NCBI GenBank assembly: GCA_003563255.1
Contig: PWSL01000292.1
Location: forward strand, 1-6,081
DNA from: Desulfonatronospira sp.
GTDB taxonomy: Bacteria; Desulfobacterota; Desulfovibrionia; Desulfovibrionales; Desulfonatronovibrionaceae
DNA: 6,081 bases
Reading direction: 5' to 3'
A program made the position numbers and the translations under genes. The first letter of the stretch is position 1. Each line of letters starts with the position of its first letter. Below the pieces are notes generated by a model that was given only the letters and a program-made list of their open reading frames with translations, did no database searches and had not been told where the DNA came from. Positions 1-5,754 of the stretch are shown here, in pieces.

Positions 1-1
1 C

Positions 2-84
2 GGGGACTGGCTCTCCCCGCACTTATTTTTCCAAGAAAACCAAGATCATTTGTAATAAAAATAAGTGCGGGGGTGCCTGTCCCC
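2..84. repeat. REP-type imperfect inverted repeat, copy 1
   Basis: Left arm 2-30 (begins GGGGACTGGCTC, ends CGCACTTATTTTT) is complementary to right arm 57-84 (begins AAAAATAAGTGCGGGGG, ends GCCTGTCCCC). There are two mismatches and one single-base indel, and an A/T-rich loop of 26 nt. The GGGGAC...GTCCCC ends with a CACTTATTTT/AAAATAAGTG inner core recur at 139-165, 3959-4059, 5634-5715 and 5973-6053. The form resembles the palindromes mobilised by REP-associated tyrosine transposases (RAYT, IS200/IS605-like). No such transposase gene is in the window, so that link is inference. Confidence 0.8.
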
Positions 85-138
85 AATTTAGACAGGTTGA
101 AAAGTTTTATAAGTTTCGCTGTAGTGGTAGAACTTTTT

Positions 139-165
139 AAAATAAGTGCGGGGGTGCCTGTCCCC
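139..165. repeat. Orphan right half of the REP-type repeat
   Basis: These 27 bases are identical to 58-84, the right arm of the preceding inverted repeat, in direct orientation 81 bp away. No matching left arm precedes it; the sequence at 100-138 is A/T-rich and unrelated. The following bases TGCTTTCC also follow the degenerate copy at 4040-4059, so the element may extend to about 173. Confidence 0.75.
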
Positions 166-197
166 TGCTTTCCTCCGAAGGAGCCACTTTTTCTTAT

Positions 198-295
198 CGC
201 TCCCACGCTCTGAGTGGGAGCGTGTCTGGACCGCTCTGCGGTCATTTGTGGACGCGGAGCGTCCGGAAGATGTTCCCACGCAGAGCGTGGGAACA
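198..295 (-). repeat. Four-hairpin composite repeat, copy 1 (inverted relative to copy 2)
   Basis: Four stem-loops are arranged head to tail: 198-222 (CGCTCCCAC/GTGGGAGCG), 229-243 (GACCGC, TCT loop, GCGGTC), 250-264 (GGACGC, GGA loop, GCGTCC) and 271-295 (TGTTCCCACGC, AGA loop, 11-bp stem). The same four stems occur at 4212-4310 in reverse-complement orientation, with matching spacers of about 6 nt (for example TCTTCC). The block is non-coding; its translation gives the spurious SAWER-like peptide often seen in automatic annotation. It is likely a REP/BIME-like element, with possible effects on mRNA stability downstream of cheR. Confidence 0.85.
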
Positions 296-339
296 ATAAA
301 AAAACAAAAAAAATAATACTTGTCTTTTGTTACTTTTTT

Positions 340-1179
340 TCAGGCCAGCTGATAGTAGATGGAGCGCAGGTACCTCTTGGGTACAAAAGATCTGGTTACA
401 CCGGAAAGGGATTCAGTAGAGCCGATAATCAGGGCGCCTTCAGGCTGGAGCACCCCGGCCAGTCTTTCGAACAGCTTTTTCTTGTCGTCCGGTTTGAAGT
501 AAATAGCCACGTTGCGGCAAAAGACCACGTCGAACTTGCCCAGTCCTGCAAAAGCCTGCATCAGGTTCAGCTTTCTAAAATTGGCCAGCATGCGTACTTC
601 GTCCTTAATGCGCCAATTATCGTCAGAAGTGGGGGCAAAGTACTTCTGAAGCTTATCCTTGCTAAGCCCCCTCTCGATCTCAAATTTGTTGTATTTACCG
701 TAACTGGCCTGTGCAATGGCCTGGTCCGAGATATCAGTGCCCAGGATGCTCACCTGGTATTTGTTCATATCCGGAATGATTTCCTTTATGGCTATGGCTA
801 TGCTGTAAACTTCCTGTCCTGTTGAACAGGCCGCACTCCAGATACGCAGCTTGACGGGCATGGACTTTGGTGTTTTCTTGGCTCTGGCATCGATGATATC
901 CGGGATTATTTTGTGTTTGAAGACCTCGAATGGCCCGCTGTCCCGGAAAAAAAGAGTCTCCTTGGTAGTTACCGCGTCTATGATGGCCTTTTCCAGTTTT
1001 TTGCTGGTATCGGATTTGGCCCGATGGTATAGTTCACTGAATCTGGAAAGATTATTCTGAACCATCAGATGCTTCAGCCTGGACTCCAGGAGGTAGGCCT
1101 TGCTCTGGTCCAGGTGTATCCCAGATACATTATAGATGTACTGGGCCAGAATCTTTAATTCTTCCGGGGTTATTTTCAT
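340..1179 (-). CDS. cheR: Chemotaxis protein-glutamate O-methyltransferase CheR
   Basis: The 279-aa product is a full-length CheR, which transfers methyl groups from S-adenosylmethionine to receptor glutamates in the cytoplasm. Residues about 1-65 form the helical CheR N-domain. TTKETLFFRD (71-80) matches the conserved TTNETxFFR segment. The methyltransferase core carries the SAM-binding motif RIWSAACSTGQE (112-123), the acidic strand end LGTDIS (146-151) and FDVVFCRNVAIYF (216-228), the family's RNVxIYF signature. GSTES (253-257) is near the C-terminus. The ATG overlaps the cheB stop by 4 nt (ATGA), so translation is probably coupled, and cheR is the last gene of the operon before a repeat region. 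No tetratricopeptide or receiver domain is attached. Family assignment is secure; which receptors it serves is unknown because none is in the window. Confidence 0.96.
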   Translation of the reverse strand: MKITPEELKILAQYIYNVSGIHLDQSKAYLLESRLKHLMVQNNLSRFSELYHRAKSDTSKKLEKAIIDAVTTKETLFFRDSGPFEVFKHKIIPDIIDARAKKTPKSMPVKLRIWSAACSTGQEVYSIAIAIKEIIPDMNKYQVSILGTDISDQAIAQASYGKYNKFEIERGLSKDKLQKYFAPTSDDNWRIKDEVRMLANFRKLNLMQAFAGLGKFDVVFCRNVAIYFKPDDKKKLFERLAGVLQPEGALIIGSTESLSGVTRSFVPKRYLRSIYYQLA

Positions 1180-2261
1180 CTTTTGACTGTGGAGGTAATT
1201 TCTGCGGCAATCTTTTCCAGGGGTGCTTCCTTGTCAACCACTCCTGCATCCCAGGCCATCTTGGGCATGCCGTACACAACACAACTGTCAGCATCCTGGC
1301 CGATGGTAACAGCCCCGAATGACTTCATTACCTTCAGCCCCAGGGTTCCGTCATTACCCATCCCGGTCATGATAACACCGGTGACTTTAGATTTATATTC
1401 CTTGGCTACCGACCTGAACAGGTAATCCACAGAGGGCTTGCAGTTGTTTTCAGGGGGATCGTCTGTAACTCTGAAAATCTTTACCTGATTGGCACCCACC
1501 ACGATTTTTGCCTGCTTGCCGCCCGGTGCAATGTAGGCAACATTTTTTTTAAGGGTTTCACCGTCCTGAAGCTCTTTGACGGTCAGGGCACATTTCTGGT
1601 TCAGGCTTTCAGCCAGGGACTTGGTAAACAAAGGGGGCATATGCTGCACAATGGCTACCGGAACCCCCAGGTCGCCGGGCAGCATGGGCAGCATCTTGGT
1701 CAGGGCATTGGGCCCGCCCGTGGATATGCCAATGGCTACGATATCGGATTTTTCATAAGCGGATCTGGCTGGTCCGGTTGTGGTGGTTGTCCTGGTTTCC
1801 CTGGCCGGAGTCTCTTTTTCAGGGGTGCGTTTACCCTTGAGTGCACTTTTAAACTCGAAGCGCTTCAGAAAATGGTTGATGCGCGGGGTCAGGGCCGAGC
1901 GTATCAGTCTGATATTTTCTTCTCTGCTTTCCGATTCCGGCTTGGTCAAAAAATCAAAAGCACCCAGCTCCAGCGCTTTCATGGTTATTTCGCTGCCCTT
2001 TTTGGTCAGGGTGCTGACCATGATGACACCGATGTCCAGTTTCTTTTTTTGGATCTCCTGTAGAGTCTGAACACCGTCCATGACCGGCATTTCCACATCC
2101 AGAGTAATGAGATGCGGCTTCAGGGACTCAATTCGGCTCATGGCTATCTTGCCGTTGCTGGCGGTCCCGATCACCTCGACATCCGGAAATTCACCGAGTA
2201 CATCGCTCAAGATTTTCCGGTAAACAATGGTATCGTCAACTACCAGAACCTTAAGTTTCAT
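1176..2261 (-). CDS. cheB: Chemotaxis response regulator methylesterase/deamidase CheB
   Basis: This 361-aa product has a receiver domain (about 3-125) joined by a Thr/Pro/Glu-rich linker (about 140-170) to a CheB methylesterase domain (about 172-360). Receiver residues are intact: acidic pair D9/D10, phospho-acceptor D55 in LDVEMP, T84 and K107 in LTKP. The catalytic triad fits S180 in GISTGGP, H207 in VQHMPP and D304 in GMGNDG. Phosphorylation by CheA should relieve inhibition and remove receptor methyl groups, opposing CheR. The chosen ATG begins MKLKVLVVDD. An in-frame extension to 2363 is rejected because it overlaps the upstream gene and lacks homology to the receiver start. GGGGGG lies 6 nt upstream as a ribosome binding site. 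The start lies 11 nt inside the preceding gene, and the stop overlaps cheR by 4 nt. Confidence 0.96.
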   Translation of the reverse strand: MKLKVLVVDDTIVYRKILSDVLGEFPDVEVIGTASNGKIAMSRIESLKPHLITLDVEMPVMDGVQTLQEIQKKKLDIGVIMVSTLTKKGSEITMKALELGAFDFLTKPESESREENIRLIRSALTPRINHFLKRFEFKSALKGKRTPEKETPARETRTTTTTGPARSAYEKSDIVAIGISTGGPNALTKMLPMLPGDLGVPVAIVQHMPPLFTKSLAESLNQKCALTVKELQDGETLKKNVAYIAPGGKQAKIVVGANQVKIFRVTDDPPENNCKPSVDYLFRSVAKEYKSKVTGVIMTGMGNDGTLGLKVMKSFGAVTIGQDADSCVVYGMPKMAWDAGVVDKEAPLEKIAAEITSTVKR

Positions 2262-2745
2262 TTTTTGCCCCCCAAATTTGTGACCTTCCTCCCAAGCTTG
2301 AAAATTTAGCATCCTTGCCCTGGTAGCGGTCCATGTTGATCCTGCACTCCAGCCTTTTGCCACTGTCTTTGAAACTCAAATGATCAGTATATTCCTGAAT
2401 AAGAAAAATACCCCATCCGCTCTGTGCAGGACTATCAGACAGGTCTTTTGTCAGGCGCTTTTCCCATTCAAAACCCTGGCCGGGGCTGATTACCACAATA
2501 TTTATACTTCCCGGATCTATAGTCACCAGACATTCAATTGTTTTGGTAATGTCATTGCATGCCCCATGAACAATTGCGTTGTTCAGGGCCTCGCGAAGTA
2601 CCAGGCACAGGTCGAAAAAAATTTTATCCTTTTCAACCAGGGAAGGGATGGATTTCAGCTTGTCCATTACGTGCTCCACATTTGCCGGATCCGCTGGAAA
2701 GCTGCACTGCAAAACATTATCTTGAACTCTACATTCTGAGGGCAT
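2251..2745 (-). CDS. RsbW/SpoIIAB-like ATP-binding protein (HATPase_c_2 type)
   Basis: The 164-aa product resembles small GHKL ATPases of the anti-sigma/serine kinase family. The N-box is REALNNAIVHGA (51-62). A G1-like segment, ISPGQGFEW (86-94), and a G2-like SGWGIFLIQEY (109-119) follow. The usual Asp of the G1 DxGxG motif is replaced by Ser87, so nucleotide binding may be altered. About 25 residues extend beyond the domain at the C-terminus. ATG is preferred over a TTG one codon upstream: GGAG sits 5 nt before the ATG, and ATG shares one base with the upstream stop (TGATG). In partner-switching systems such proteins phosphorylate STAS antagonists or bind sigma factors; the upstream phosphatase would be the counterpart. 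The actual partner cannot be read here. Co-transcription with cheB and cheR suggests a signalling role. Confidence 0.85.
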   Translation of the reverse strand: MPSECRVQDNVLQCSFPADPANVEHVMDKLKSIPSLVEKDKIFFDLCLVLREALNNAIVHGACNDITKTIECLVTIDPGSINIVVISPGQGFEWEKRLTKDLSDSPAQSGWGIFLIQEYTDHLSFKDSGKRLECRINMDRYQGKDAKFSSLGGRSQIWGAKNET

Positions 2746-3881
2746 CAAATCTCCGTTACCAGGAGAACCGCATCGTCCTCCGAAAAGGCATTTTCAGGAC
2801 GCAATTTTGAAAATATATATTGCAGGGCCTGTTGCAGGGGGTAGCTGGAAGCATCCTGGCAGGCTTTCAAAAGTTTATCCATACCTTCCTGCCTGCTCAT
2901 GTAGTTTTCGCCGAATGCCTCTACCAGTCCATCAGTGAAAAGATAGACCCGGTCTCCGGATTGAATATCTCTTTCCAGGGGTGAAAACTCCACTTGCTCG
3001 AAAGGACCAAGGATATCCCCTTCAGCATCAAGTATCAAAGCAGCGCTGTTGTCCCTGGGGATCATTACCGGTGGGGGATGCCCTGCATTGTACAGCCTCA
3101 GCTTTCGGCGCTCCCTGTCCACTTTCAAAAAATTTGCAGTCAGATGCTGGGTAGGCTGCAGTATGCGGTTCAGTACAGCGTTGATCATCTTGAGGCTTTC
3201 TTGCATCGGGGTGTAGGGGTTGATGTTCTGATCGATGAGTACTTTGAGTGCGGATGTCATATAGGCGGTGCCCAGATCATGACCGCTGACGTCAGCGACC
3301 ACGTAAACATGGCTCTTTTCACCAGTCTGCACCACGTCCAGAAAATCACCTCCCGCTTCCAGAATGGGTTGGTAGATGTAGGAAAAATTGGCCTCGGGTA
3401 ATTTTTCAGACTCCACCAGAAAGGACTCCTGGGCCTGCTTCAGGTCAGCAAACCTCTGCACCTGGGCCTCTATCAGTCTTTCCTTGGCAAACTTGAGCTC
3501 CAGGTGCACTCTTATGCGGGCTAAAACCTCTGTCTGGGCAAATGGCTTGCTGATATAGTCAACACCGCCCACTTCAAGGCCTTTTACAATATTTTCCGTA
3601 TCGTTTAGAGCTGAAATAAAAATTATGGGGATGTCCTGGGTTATGGCCTCCTTTTTCAGCTTGATGCAGGTGTCAAAGCCGTCTTCCTGGGGCATCATGA
3701 CGTCAAGAAGGATCAAATCCGGCTGATATTGCCCGGCTTTTGCCCTGGCCTCCACCCCGTCTTCTGCTTCCTGGGTCCGGTAGCCGAACTTGTTGAGCAG
3801 GACCCGAAGCATTCTTCGGTTCAGCGGTGAATCGTCAACAATTAGAATCAGTGGGGTACGTAATTTGCTGGTATTGGTCAT
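2745..3881 (-). CDS. Response regulator with SpoIIE/RsbU-type PP2C serine phosphatase output
   Basis: The product is 378 aa from the ATG at 3881. Residues about 11-128 form a receiver domain with D16/D17, phospho-acceptor D60 in LILLDVMMP, S90 and K112 in SKPF. Residues about 125-160 look like a charged coiled-coil linker. Residues about 165-378 are a PP2C-like (SpoIIE) phosphatase with GGDF (177-180), VADVSGHDLG (195-204), NAGHPPP (265-271), TDGLVEA (316-322) and EDDAVLLV (368-375); metal-binding Asp candidates are D179, D197, D317 and D370. The GGDF here belongs to the phosphatase and is not a diguanylate cyclase. By analogy with RsbU/RssB-type regulators, phosphorylation should control dephosphorylation of a STAS-domain protein, not seen here. 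An in-frame extension to 4013 runs into a repeat and is rejected. The ATG has only a weak ribosome binding site. It is the first gene of the four-gene operon. Confidence 0.92.
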   Translation of the reverse strand: MTNTSKLRTPLILIVDDSPLNRRMLRVLLNKFGYRTQEAEDGVEARAKAGQYQPDLILLDVMMPQEDGFDTCIKLKKEAITQDIPIIFISALNDTENIVKGLEVGGVDYISKPFAQTEVLARIRVHLELKFAKERLIEAQVQRFADLKQAQESFLVESEKLPEANFSYIYQPILEAGGDFLDVVQTGEKSHVYVVADVSGHDLGTAYMTSALKVLIDQNINPYTPMQESLKMINAVLNRILQPTQHLTANFLKVDRERRKLRLYNAGHPPPVMIPRDNSAALILDAEGDILGPFEQVEFSPLERDIQSGDRVYLFTDGLVEAFGENYMSRQEGMDKLLKACQDASSYPLQQALQYIFSKLRPENAFSEDDAVLLVTEI

Positions 3882-3958
3882 AAAGCAATTTCTGGAAAGA
3901 TTATCACTACAGCAAAACAAGTTTATTGAGTATCTGTTTAGCGCTTTGCATGTGGCAT

Positions 3959-4059
3959 GGGGACTGGCTCTTCCGGGACCCACTTGTCCCAGAAAAAGAG
4001 ACATTTTAAGCACAAAATGATGCTCATGTGGATCCTGGAGTGCCTGTCTCCTGCTTTCC
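3959..4059. repeat. Degenerate REP-type inverted repeat
   Basis: GGGGACTGGCTCT at 3959-3971 matches the left end of the element at 2-14, and GTGCCTGTCTCCTGCTTTCC at 4040-4059 matches 154-173 at 19 of 20 positions. The inner CACTTATTTT/AAAATAAGTG core is only partly kept (CACTTGTCCC at 3981-3990). The copy therefore looks decayed. It begins about 80 bp upstream of the response-regulator start codon. Confidence 0.6.
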
Positions 4060-4127
4060 CTGCTCCCAGGGAACGCTTTCAGCGTTGTTTAATCGTGACA
4101 TAGGCGTGACAGGCAGGGTGTCGGAAA

Positions 4128-4205
4128 TAAGTTACCAACATGCTGTTCAGCAATATGTGCTAAAGAGGGCCTGGCCCGCAACCAAGATAATGCAGTGCTC
4201 TTATC
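4128..4205 (-). repeat. Composite repeat, short version (minus orientation)
   Basis: Read on the minus strand, 4205-4168 starts GATAAGAGCACTGCATTATC and aligns with 5721-5760, with a few substitutions and two single-base gaps. Next, 4163-4128 aligns with 5913-5948 (28 of 36 positions identical). The two blocks are 4 nt apart here but about 150 nt apart in the other copy, so one copy has lost or the other gained an interior segment. The GATAA/TTATC hairpin is conserved in both. Confidence 0.7.
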
Positions 4206-4211
4206 TTTTAT

Positions 4212-4310
4212 TGTTCCCACGCTCTGCGTGGGAACATCTTCCGGACGCTCCGCGTCCACCAATGACCGCAGAGCGGTCCAGGTTCGCTCCCACGCAGAGC
4301 GTGGGAGCGA
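4212..4310 (+). repeat. Four-hairpin composite repeat, copy 2
   Basis: Four stem-loops occur in series: 4212-4236 (TGTTCCCACGC, TCT loop, 11-bp stem), 4243-4257 (GGACGC, TCC loop, GCGTCC), 4264-4278 (GACCGC, AGA loop, GCGGTC) and 4284-4310 (TCGCTCCCACGC, AGA loop, 12-bp stem). It is the reverse complement of the block at 198-295 in order, stem sequence and spacer length. The two copies flank the four-gene operon in inverted orientation about 4 kb apart. Confidence 0.87.
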
Positions 4311-4328
4311 AGAAGGATTCTTATTCTT

Positions 4329-4438
4329 GTTCCCAGGCTCCGGTCTGGGACCTCGCTTTTTTGTGGCTCCAGCCACATTTATAAAAAAAGCGGCTGGTGC
4401 CGCAAGAACTAAGCATTCCCAAGCTTGAGCCTGGGAAC
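4329..4438. repeat. Nested palindromes around the cheW terminator
   Basis: A perfect 12-bp inverted repeat, GTTCCCAGGCTC (4329-4340) and GAGCCTGGGAAC (4427-4438), encloses smaller hairpins. These are 4362-4377 (TGTGGCT, CC, AGCCACA), the GCGGC/GCCGC stem at 4390-4403 and a local TTCCCA/TGGGAA hairpin at 4416-4437. GCTTTTTT at 4355-4362 can also pair with the A-run at 4383-4391, so the whole block could form one long hairpin. It resembles the TTCCCAGGCT palindromes common in repeat-rich genomes. Confidence 0.7.
4382..4403 (-). terminator. Probable rho-independent terminator downstream of cheW
   Basis: On the minus strand the sequence reads GCGGC, ACCA loop, GCCGC, followed at once by seven T residues (A-run 4383-4389 on the plus strand). 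It lies about 120 nt past the cheW stop codon and would end the AMMECR1-cheW transcript before the next operon. The stem is short (5 bp) but entirely G/C, and the T-run is strong. Confidence 0.65.
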
Positions 4439-4450
4439 GTGAGGTAACGA

Positions 4451-4478
4451 GGAACCAAGAACCAGGAACCAGGAACCG
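4451..4478. repeat. Four heptad tandem repeat, consensus GGAACCA
   Basis: Four successive 7-bp units, GGAACCA, AGAACCA, GGAACCA and GGAACCG, lie between the nested palindromes and the conserved inverted repeat next to cheW. The period of seven suggests slippage; no coding or binding role is apparent. Confidence 0.75.
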
Positions 4479-4481
4479 ATT

Positions 4482-4517
4482 TTAACGACCAACATGTTGT
4501 TCCGAAATTTGAGCTAA
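4482..4517 (-). repeat. 36-bp inverted repeat, left member, next to the cheW stop
   Basis: This segment is the reverse complement of 5913-5948 with a single mismatch (4512 against 5918); the first 30 bp are perfect. It contains the short palindrome CAACATGTTG (4490-4499). It ends 4 nt beyond the cheW stop codon. A more diverged relative lies at 4128-4163. The pair bounds a 1,467-bp segment containing only cheW and the AMMECR1 gene plus intergenic repeats. No flanking target-site duplication is visible. Confidence 0.9.
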
Positions 4518-4521
4518 GCGC

Positions 4522-4980
4522 CTAATCGCTGCTCAAAACTTCCTCGATATCCAGAATGGCTACCAGCTTGGTTTTGGATTTATATACTCCCTGAAAGTAT
4601 TTGCCTTTAAGACCCTTAATATTTGACGGAGGCGAGGAAACCTTATCCCAGTCCGCCAGGACCACATCTGTGACTTTGTCCACCAGAAGTCCGATATATT
4701 CTTCCTTGGACTCGACAATAATAATCCTTGTATTATCGGTCATCCTGGAATAGGAAAAACCAAGCTTTTTACTCAGGTCGATAATTGTTACAATTTTTCC
4801 ACGCAGATTCATTATGCCCAGAACATAATCAGGGGCATGGGGTACCACTGTAAAATCCAGTTGTTTATTGATTTCTTGGACCATATTGATATCGATCCCG
4901 CACATGGCTTCACCGATATAAAAACAAGATATCTGAAAAGGTTCCTTTCTATCTAAAGCTTTTTTACCTTTCTTTTCCAT
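4522..4980 (-). CDS. cheW: Chemotaxis adaptor protein CheW
   Basis: The 152-aa product is a single CheW domain, the cytoplasmic adaptor that links methyl-accepting receptors to the kinase CheA. Features include the first beta strands FQISCFYIGEAMCGIDI (15-31), the conserved NLRG motif at 58-61 in GIMNLRGKIVTIIDL, and GLLVDKVTDV (97-106). Near the end, YFQGVYKSKTKLVAILDIEEVL (128-149) is the typical C-terminal strand pair. The Arg of NLRG corresponds to a residue implicated in receptor/CheA contacts in the E. coli protein. A strong GGGAGG lies 4 nt before the ATG. The gene follows the AMMECR1 gene by 20 nt and is probably co-transcribed. Length is close to the family norm of about 150-170 aa. 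No CheA or receptor gene is adjacent within the window. Confidence 0.95.
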   Translation of the reverse strand: MEKKGKKALDRKEPFQISCFYIGEAMCGIDINMVQEINKQLDFTVVPHAPDYVLGIMNLRGKIVTIIDLSKKLGFSYSRMTDNTRIIIVESKEEYIGLLVDKVTDVVLADWDKVSSPPSNIKGLKGKYFQGVYKSKTKLVAILDIEEVLSSD

Positions 4981-4984
4981 ACCG

Positions 4985-4990
4985 CCTCCC
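4985..4990 (-). promoter_or_regulatory. Ribosome binding site of cheW
   Basis: The minus strand reads AAGGGAGG followed by CGGT and the ATG. It is the strongest Shine-Dalgarno sequence in the window and lies within the 20-nt gap after the AMMECR1 stop. It suggests that cheW is translated well even though it is second in its operon. Confidence 0.8.
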
Positions 4991-5001
4991 TTACCGGCAA
5001 G

Positions 5002-5553
5002 CTAAAACACCACCGCCTGAAACCATAATATCCGGACACTTTTATCTTTATAGCAATGGGCATGCAGACCAGCCTTGCGGCAGGTATGAGCCAAAAAGGT
5101 TTCACGGTCCCAACCCCACTCCAGGGCTACCTGAGGCAATAAAAGTCCGGAATGAGGCCCCTTGCTGATGACCAGCCCATGCTTTCCCGGTTCAATCAGG
5201 TCAATATCTGGAACCGGCTCCAGGGGACTCAGTATGGAAATTTCAAGTTCCAGAAGCTGAAGTTCCTGAGAGGTAAGAGCTGGAAACCTGGGGTCATTAA
5301 AGGCCGCTTCTCTTGCCATCCTGATAATTGTTTTCCAGAGGGGTCCTTCACCTGAAATATTGCCGATGCAGCCCCTGAGATTGCCGTTTATCTTCAGAGT
5401 TACAAAGGCACCCAGGTGTTCCTTGAGCCTGTTGCTCGGCGGGGTTGGATAATCCCTCTCCCTGCCGTCTATACCGGACTTGATACTCAAAAAAGCCAGT
5501 TTTTTGAGATACTCCTGTTCTTCTATACTTATTTCAAAAACAAAAGAAGACAT
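5002..5553 (-). CDS. AMMECR1-domain protein (AmmeMemoRadiSam component A-like)
   Basis: The 183-aa product is a stand-alone AMMECR1 domain. It shows the hallmark LRGCIG (59-64), the conserved AFNDPRFP (84-91) and the C-terminal LEWGWDRETFLAHTCRKAGL region (144-163), which contains C158. This family is often found with Memo-like and radical SAM proteins (the Amme-Memo-RadiSAM set), but neither partner is in the window, and the biochemical role of the family is not established. The ATG starting MSSFVFEISI fits the usual domain length; an in-frame TTG at 5610 would add 19 residues without family support. The Shine-Dalgarno is weak. A poor promoter-like pair (TTGCTC at 5610-5605 and TTATGA at 5587-5582, 17-nt spacer, minus strand) lies just upstream. 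It appears to be in an operon with cheW, an unusual pairing. Confidence 0.93.
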   Translation of the reverse strand: MSSFVFEISIEEQEYLKKLAFLSIKSGIDGRERDYPTPPSNRLKEHLGAFVTLKINGNLRGCIGNISGEGPLWKTIIRMAREAAFNDPRFPALTSQELQLLELEISILSPLEPVPDIDLIEPGKHGLVISKGPHSGLLLPQVALEWGWDRETFLAHTCRKAGLHAHCYKDKSVRILWFQAVVF

Positions 5554-5633
5554 GTTGATCCACGACTGATGATTTTTGGGGTCATAAAATACAAGAATAA
5601 TTTCGAGCAAAGACGCGGTTTCAGCGCCTGGCA

Positions 5634-5715
5634 GTGGGACTGTCCAGCACTTATTTTTTCAAAATCCATCAGATAAAAATAATTCATCAGATAAAATAAG
5701 TGCGGGACTGTCCCC
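5634..5715. repeat. REP-type inverted repeat, copy with GGGACTGTCC arms
   Basis: Left arm 5634-5659 (GTGGGACTGTCCAGCACTTA, then a T-run) pairs with right arm 5693-5715 (AAAATAAGTGCGGGACTGTC, then CC). The loop is A/T-rich. The arms keep the CACTTATTTT core of the copy at 2-84 but have a shorter GC end in which GGACTGTCC is itself nearly palindromic. It lies 80 bp upstream of the AMMECR1 start, inside the likely leader or promoter region. Confidence 0.8.
5667..5696. repeat. 12-bp direct repeat in the loop of the REP-type element
   Basis: CATCAGATAAAA occurs at 5667-5678 and again at 5685-5696, a period of 18 bp, within the loop of the inverted repeat. The second unit runs into the right arm, so the loop may have grown by local duplication. 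Confidence 0.75.
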
Positions 5716-5754
5716 ATTGGGATAAGAGCACTTCTTTATCTTGGGTTGCGGGCA

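Larger units (their letters stand above)
1..339. other. Non-coding repeat region downstream of cheR
   Basis: This stretch lies 3' of cheR and contains no credible gene. It holds a REP-type inverted repeat (2-84), a lone half copy of the same repeat (139-165) and a composite of four hairpins (198-295). An A/T-rich tract (about 296-340) follows up to the cheR stop codon. Open frames crossing it are translations of the palindromes. No clear rho-independent terminator for the cheR operon is visible: on the minus strand the T-rich tract precedes the first strong hairpin instead of following it. Confidence 0.75.
3882..4521. other. Gene-free, repeat-rich spacer between the two operons
   Basis: These 640 bases contain no credible gene. 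In order they hold a degenerate REP-type copy (3959-4059), a small hairpin (4072-4086: AACGCT, TTC loop, AGCGTT), a direct repeat of CGTGACA at 4094-4100 and 4105-4111, a composite repeat (4128-4205), the second four-hairpin element (4212-4310) and nested hairpins with a probable terminator (4329-4438). A heptad tandem (4451-4478) and a conserved inverted repeat (4482-4517) complete it. The promoter of the response-regulator operon must lie here or further upstream, but no convincing -35/-10 pair was found. Confidence 0.8.

Noticed and set aside
88..279. Minus-strand open frame of 63 codons
   Set aside because: It is a translation of the REP arm and the four-hairpin repeat, giving the same peptide pattern as a frame through the inverted copy at 4195-4428; this is repeat sequence, not a protein family.
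214..825. 203-codon plus-strand open frame
   Set aside because: It starts inside the four-hairpin repeat and then runs antisense to cheR, whose domain matches are clear.
2262..2363. Upstream extension of CheB by 34 residues
   Set aside because: The receiver fold begins at the ATG at 2261 and the extension overlaps the ATPase gene in another frame.
2745..3881. GGDF string in the response regulator as a diguanylate cyclase
   Set aside because: It sits in the first metal-binding motif of the SpoIIE-type phosphatase, and the other PP2C motifs follow in order.
3901..3925. Sigma-28-like promoter (TAAA and GATAA, minus strand) before the response-regulator gene
   Set aside because: The spacing between the two boxes is about 2 nt shorter than the consensus and only part of the -10 matches; not strong enough to list.
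3882..4013. Upstream extension of the response regulator by 44 residues
   Set aside because: The added residues do not belong to the receiver domain and run into the degenerate REP copy.
4028..4428. Three overlapping open frames on both strands (4028-4384, 4089-4376, 4195-4428)
   Set aside because: All lie over palindromic repeats, overlap each other on opposite strands, lack ribosome binding sites and encode the SAWER-type peptide known from misannotated repeats.
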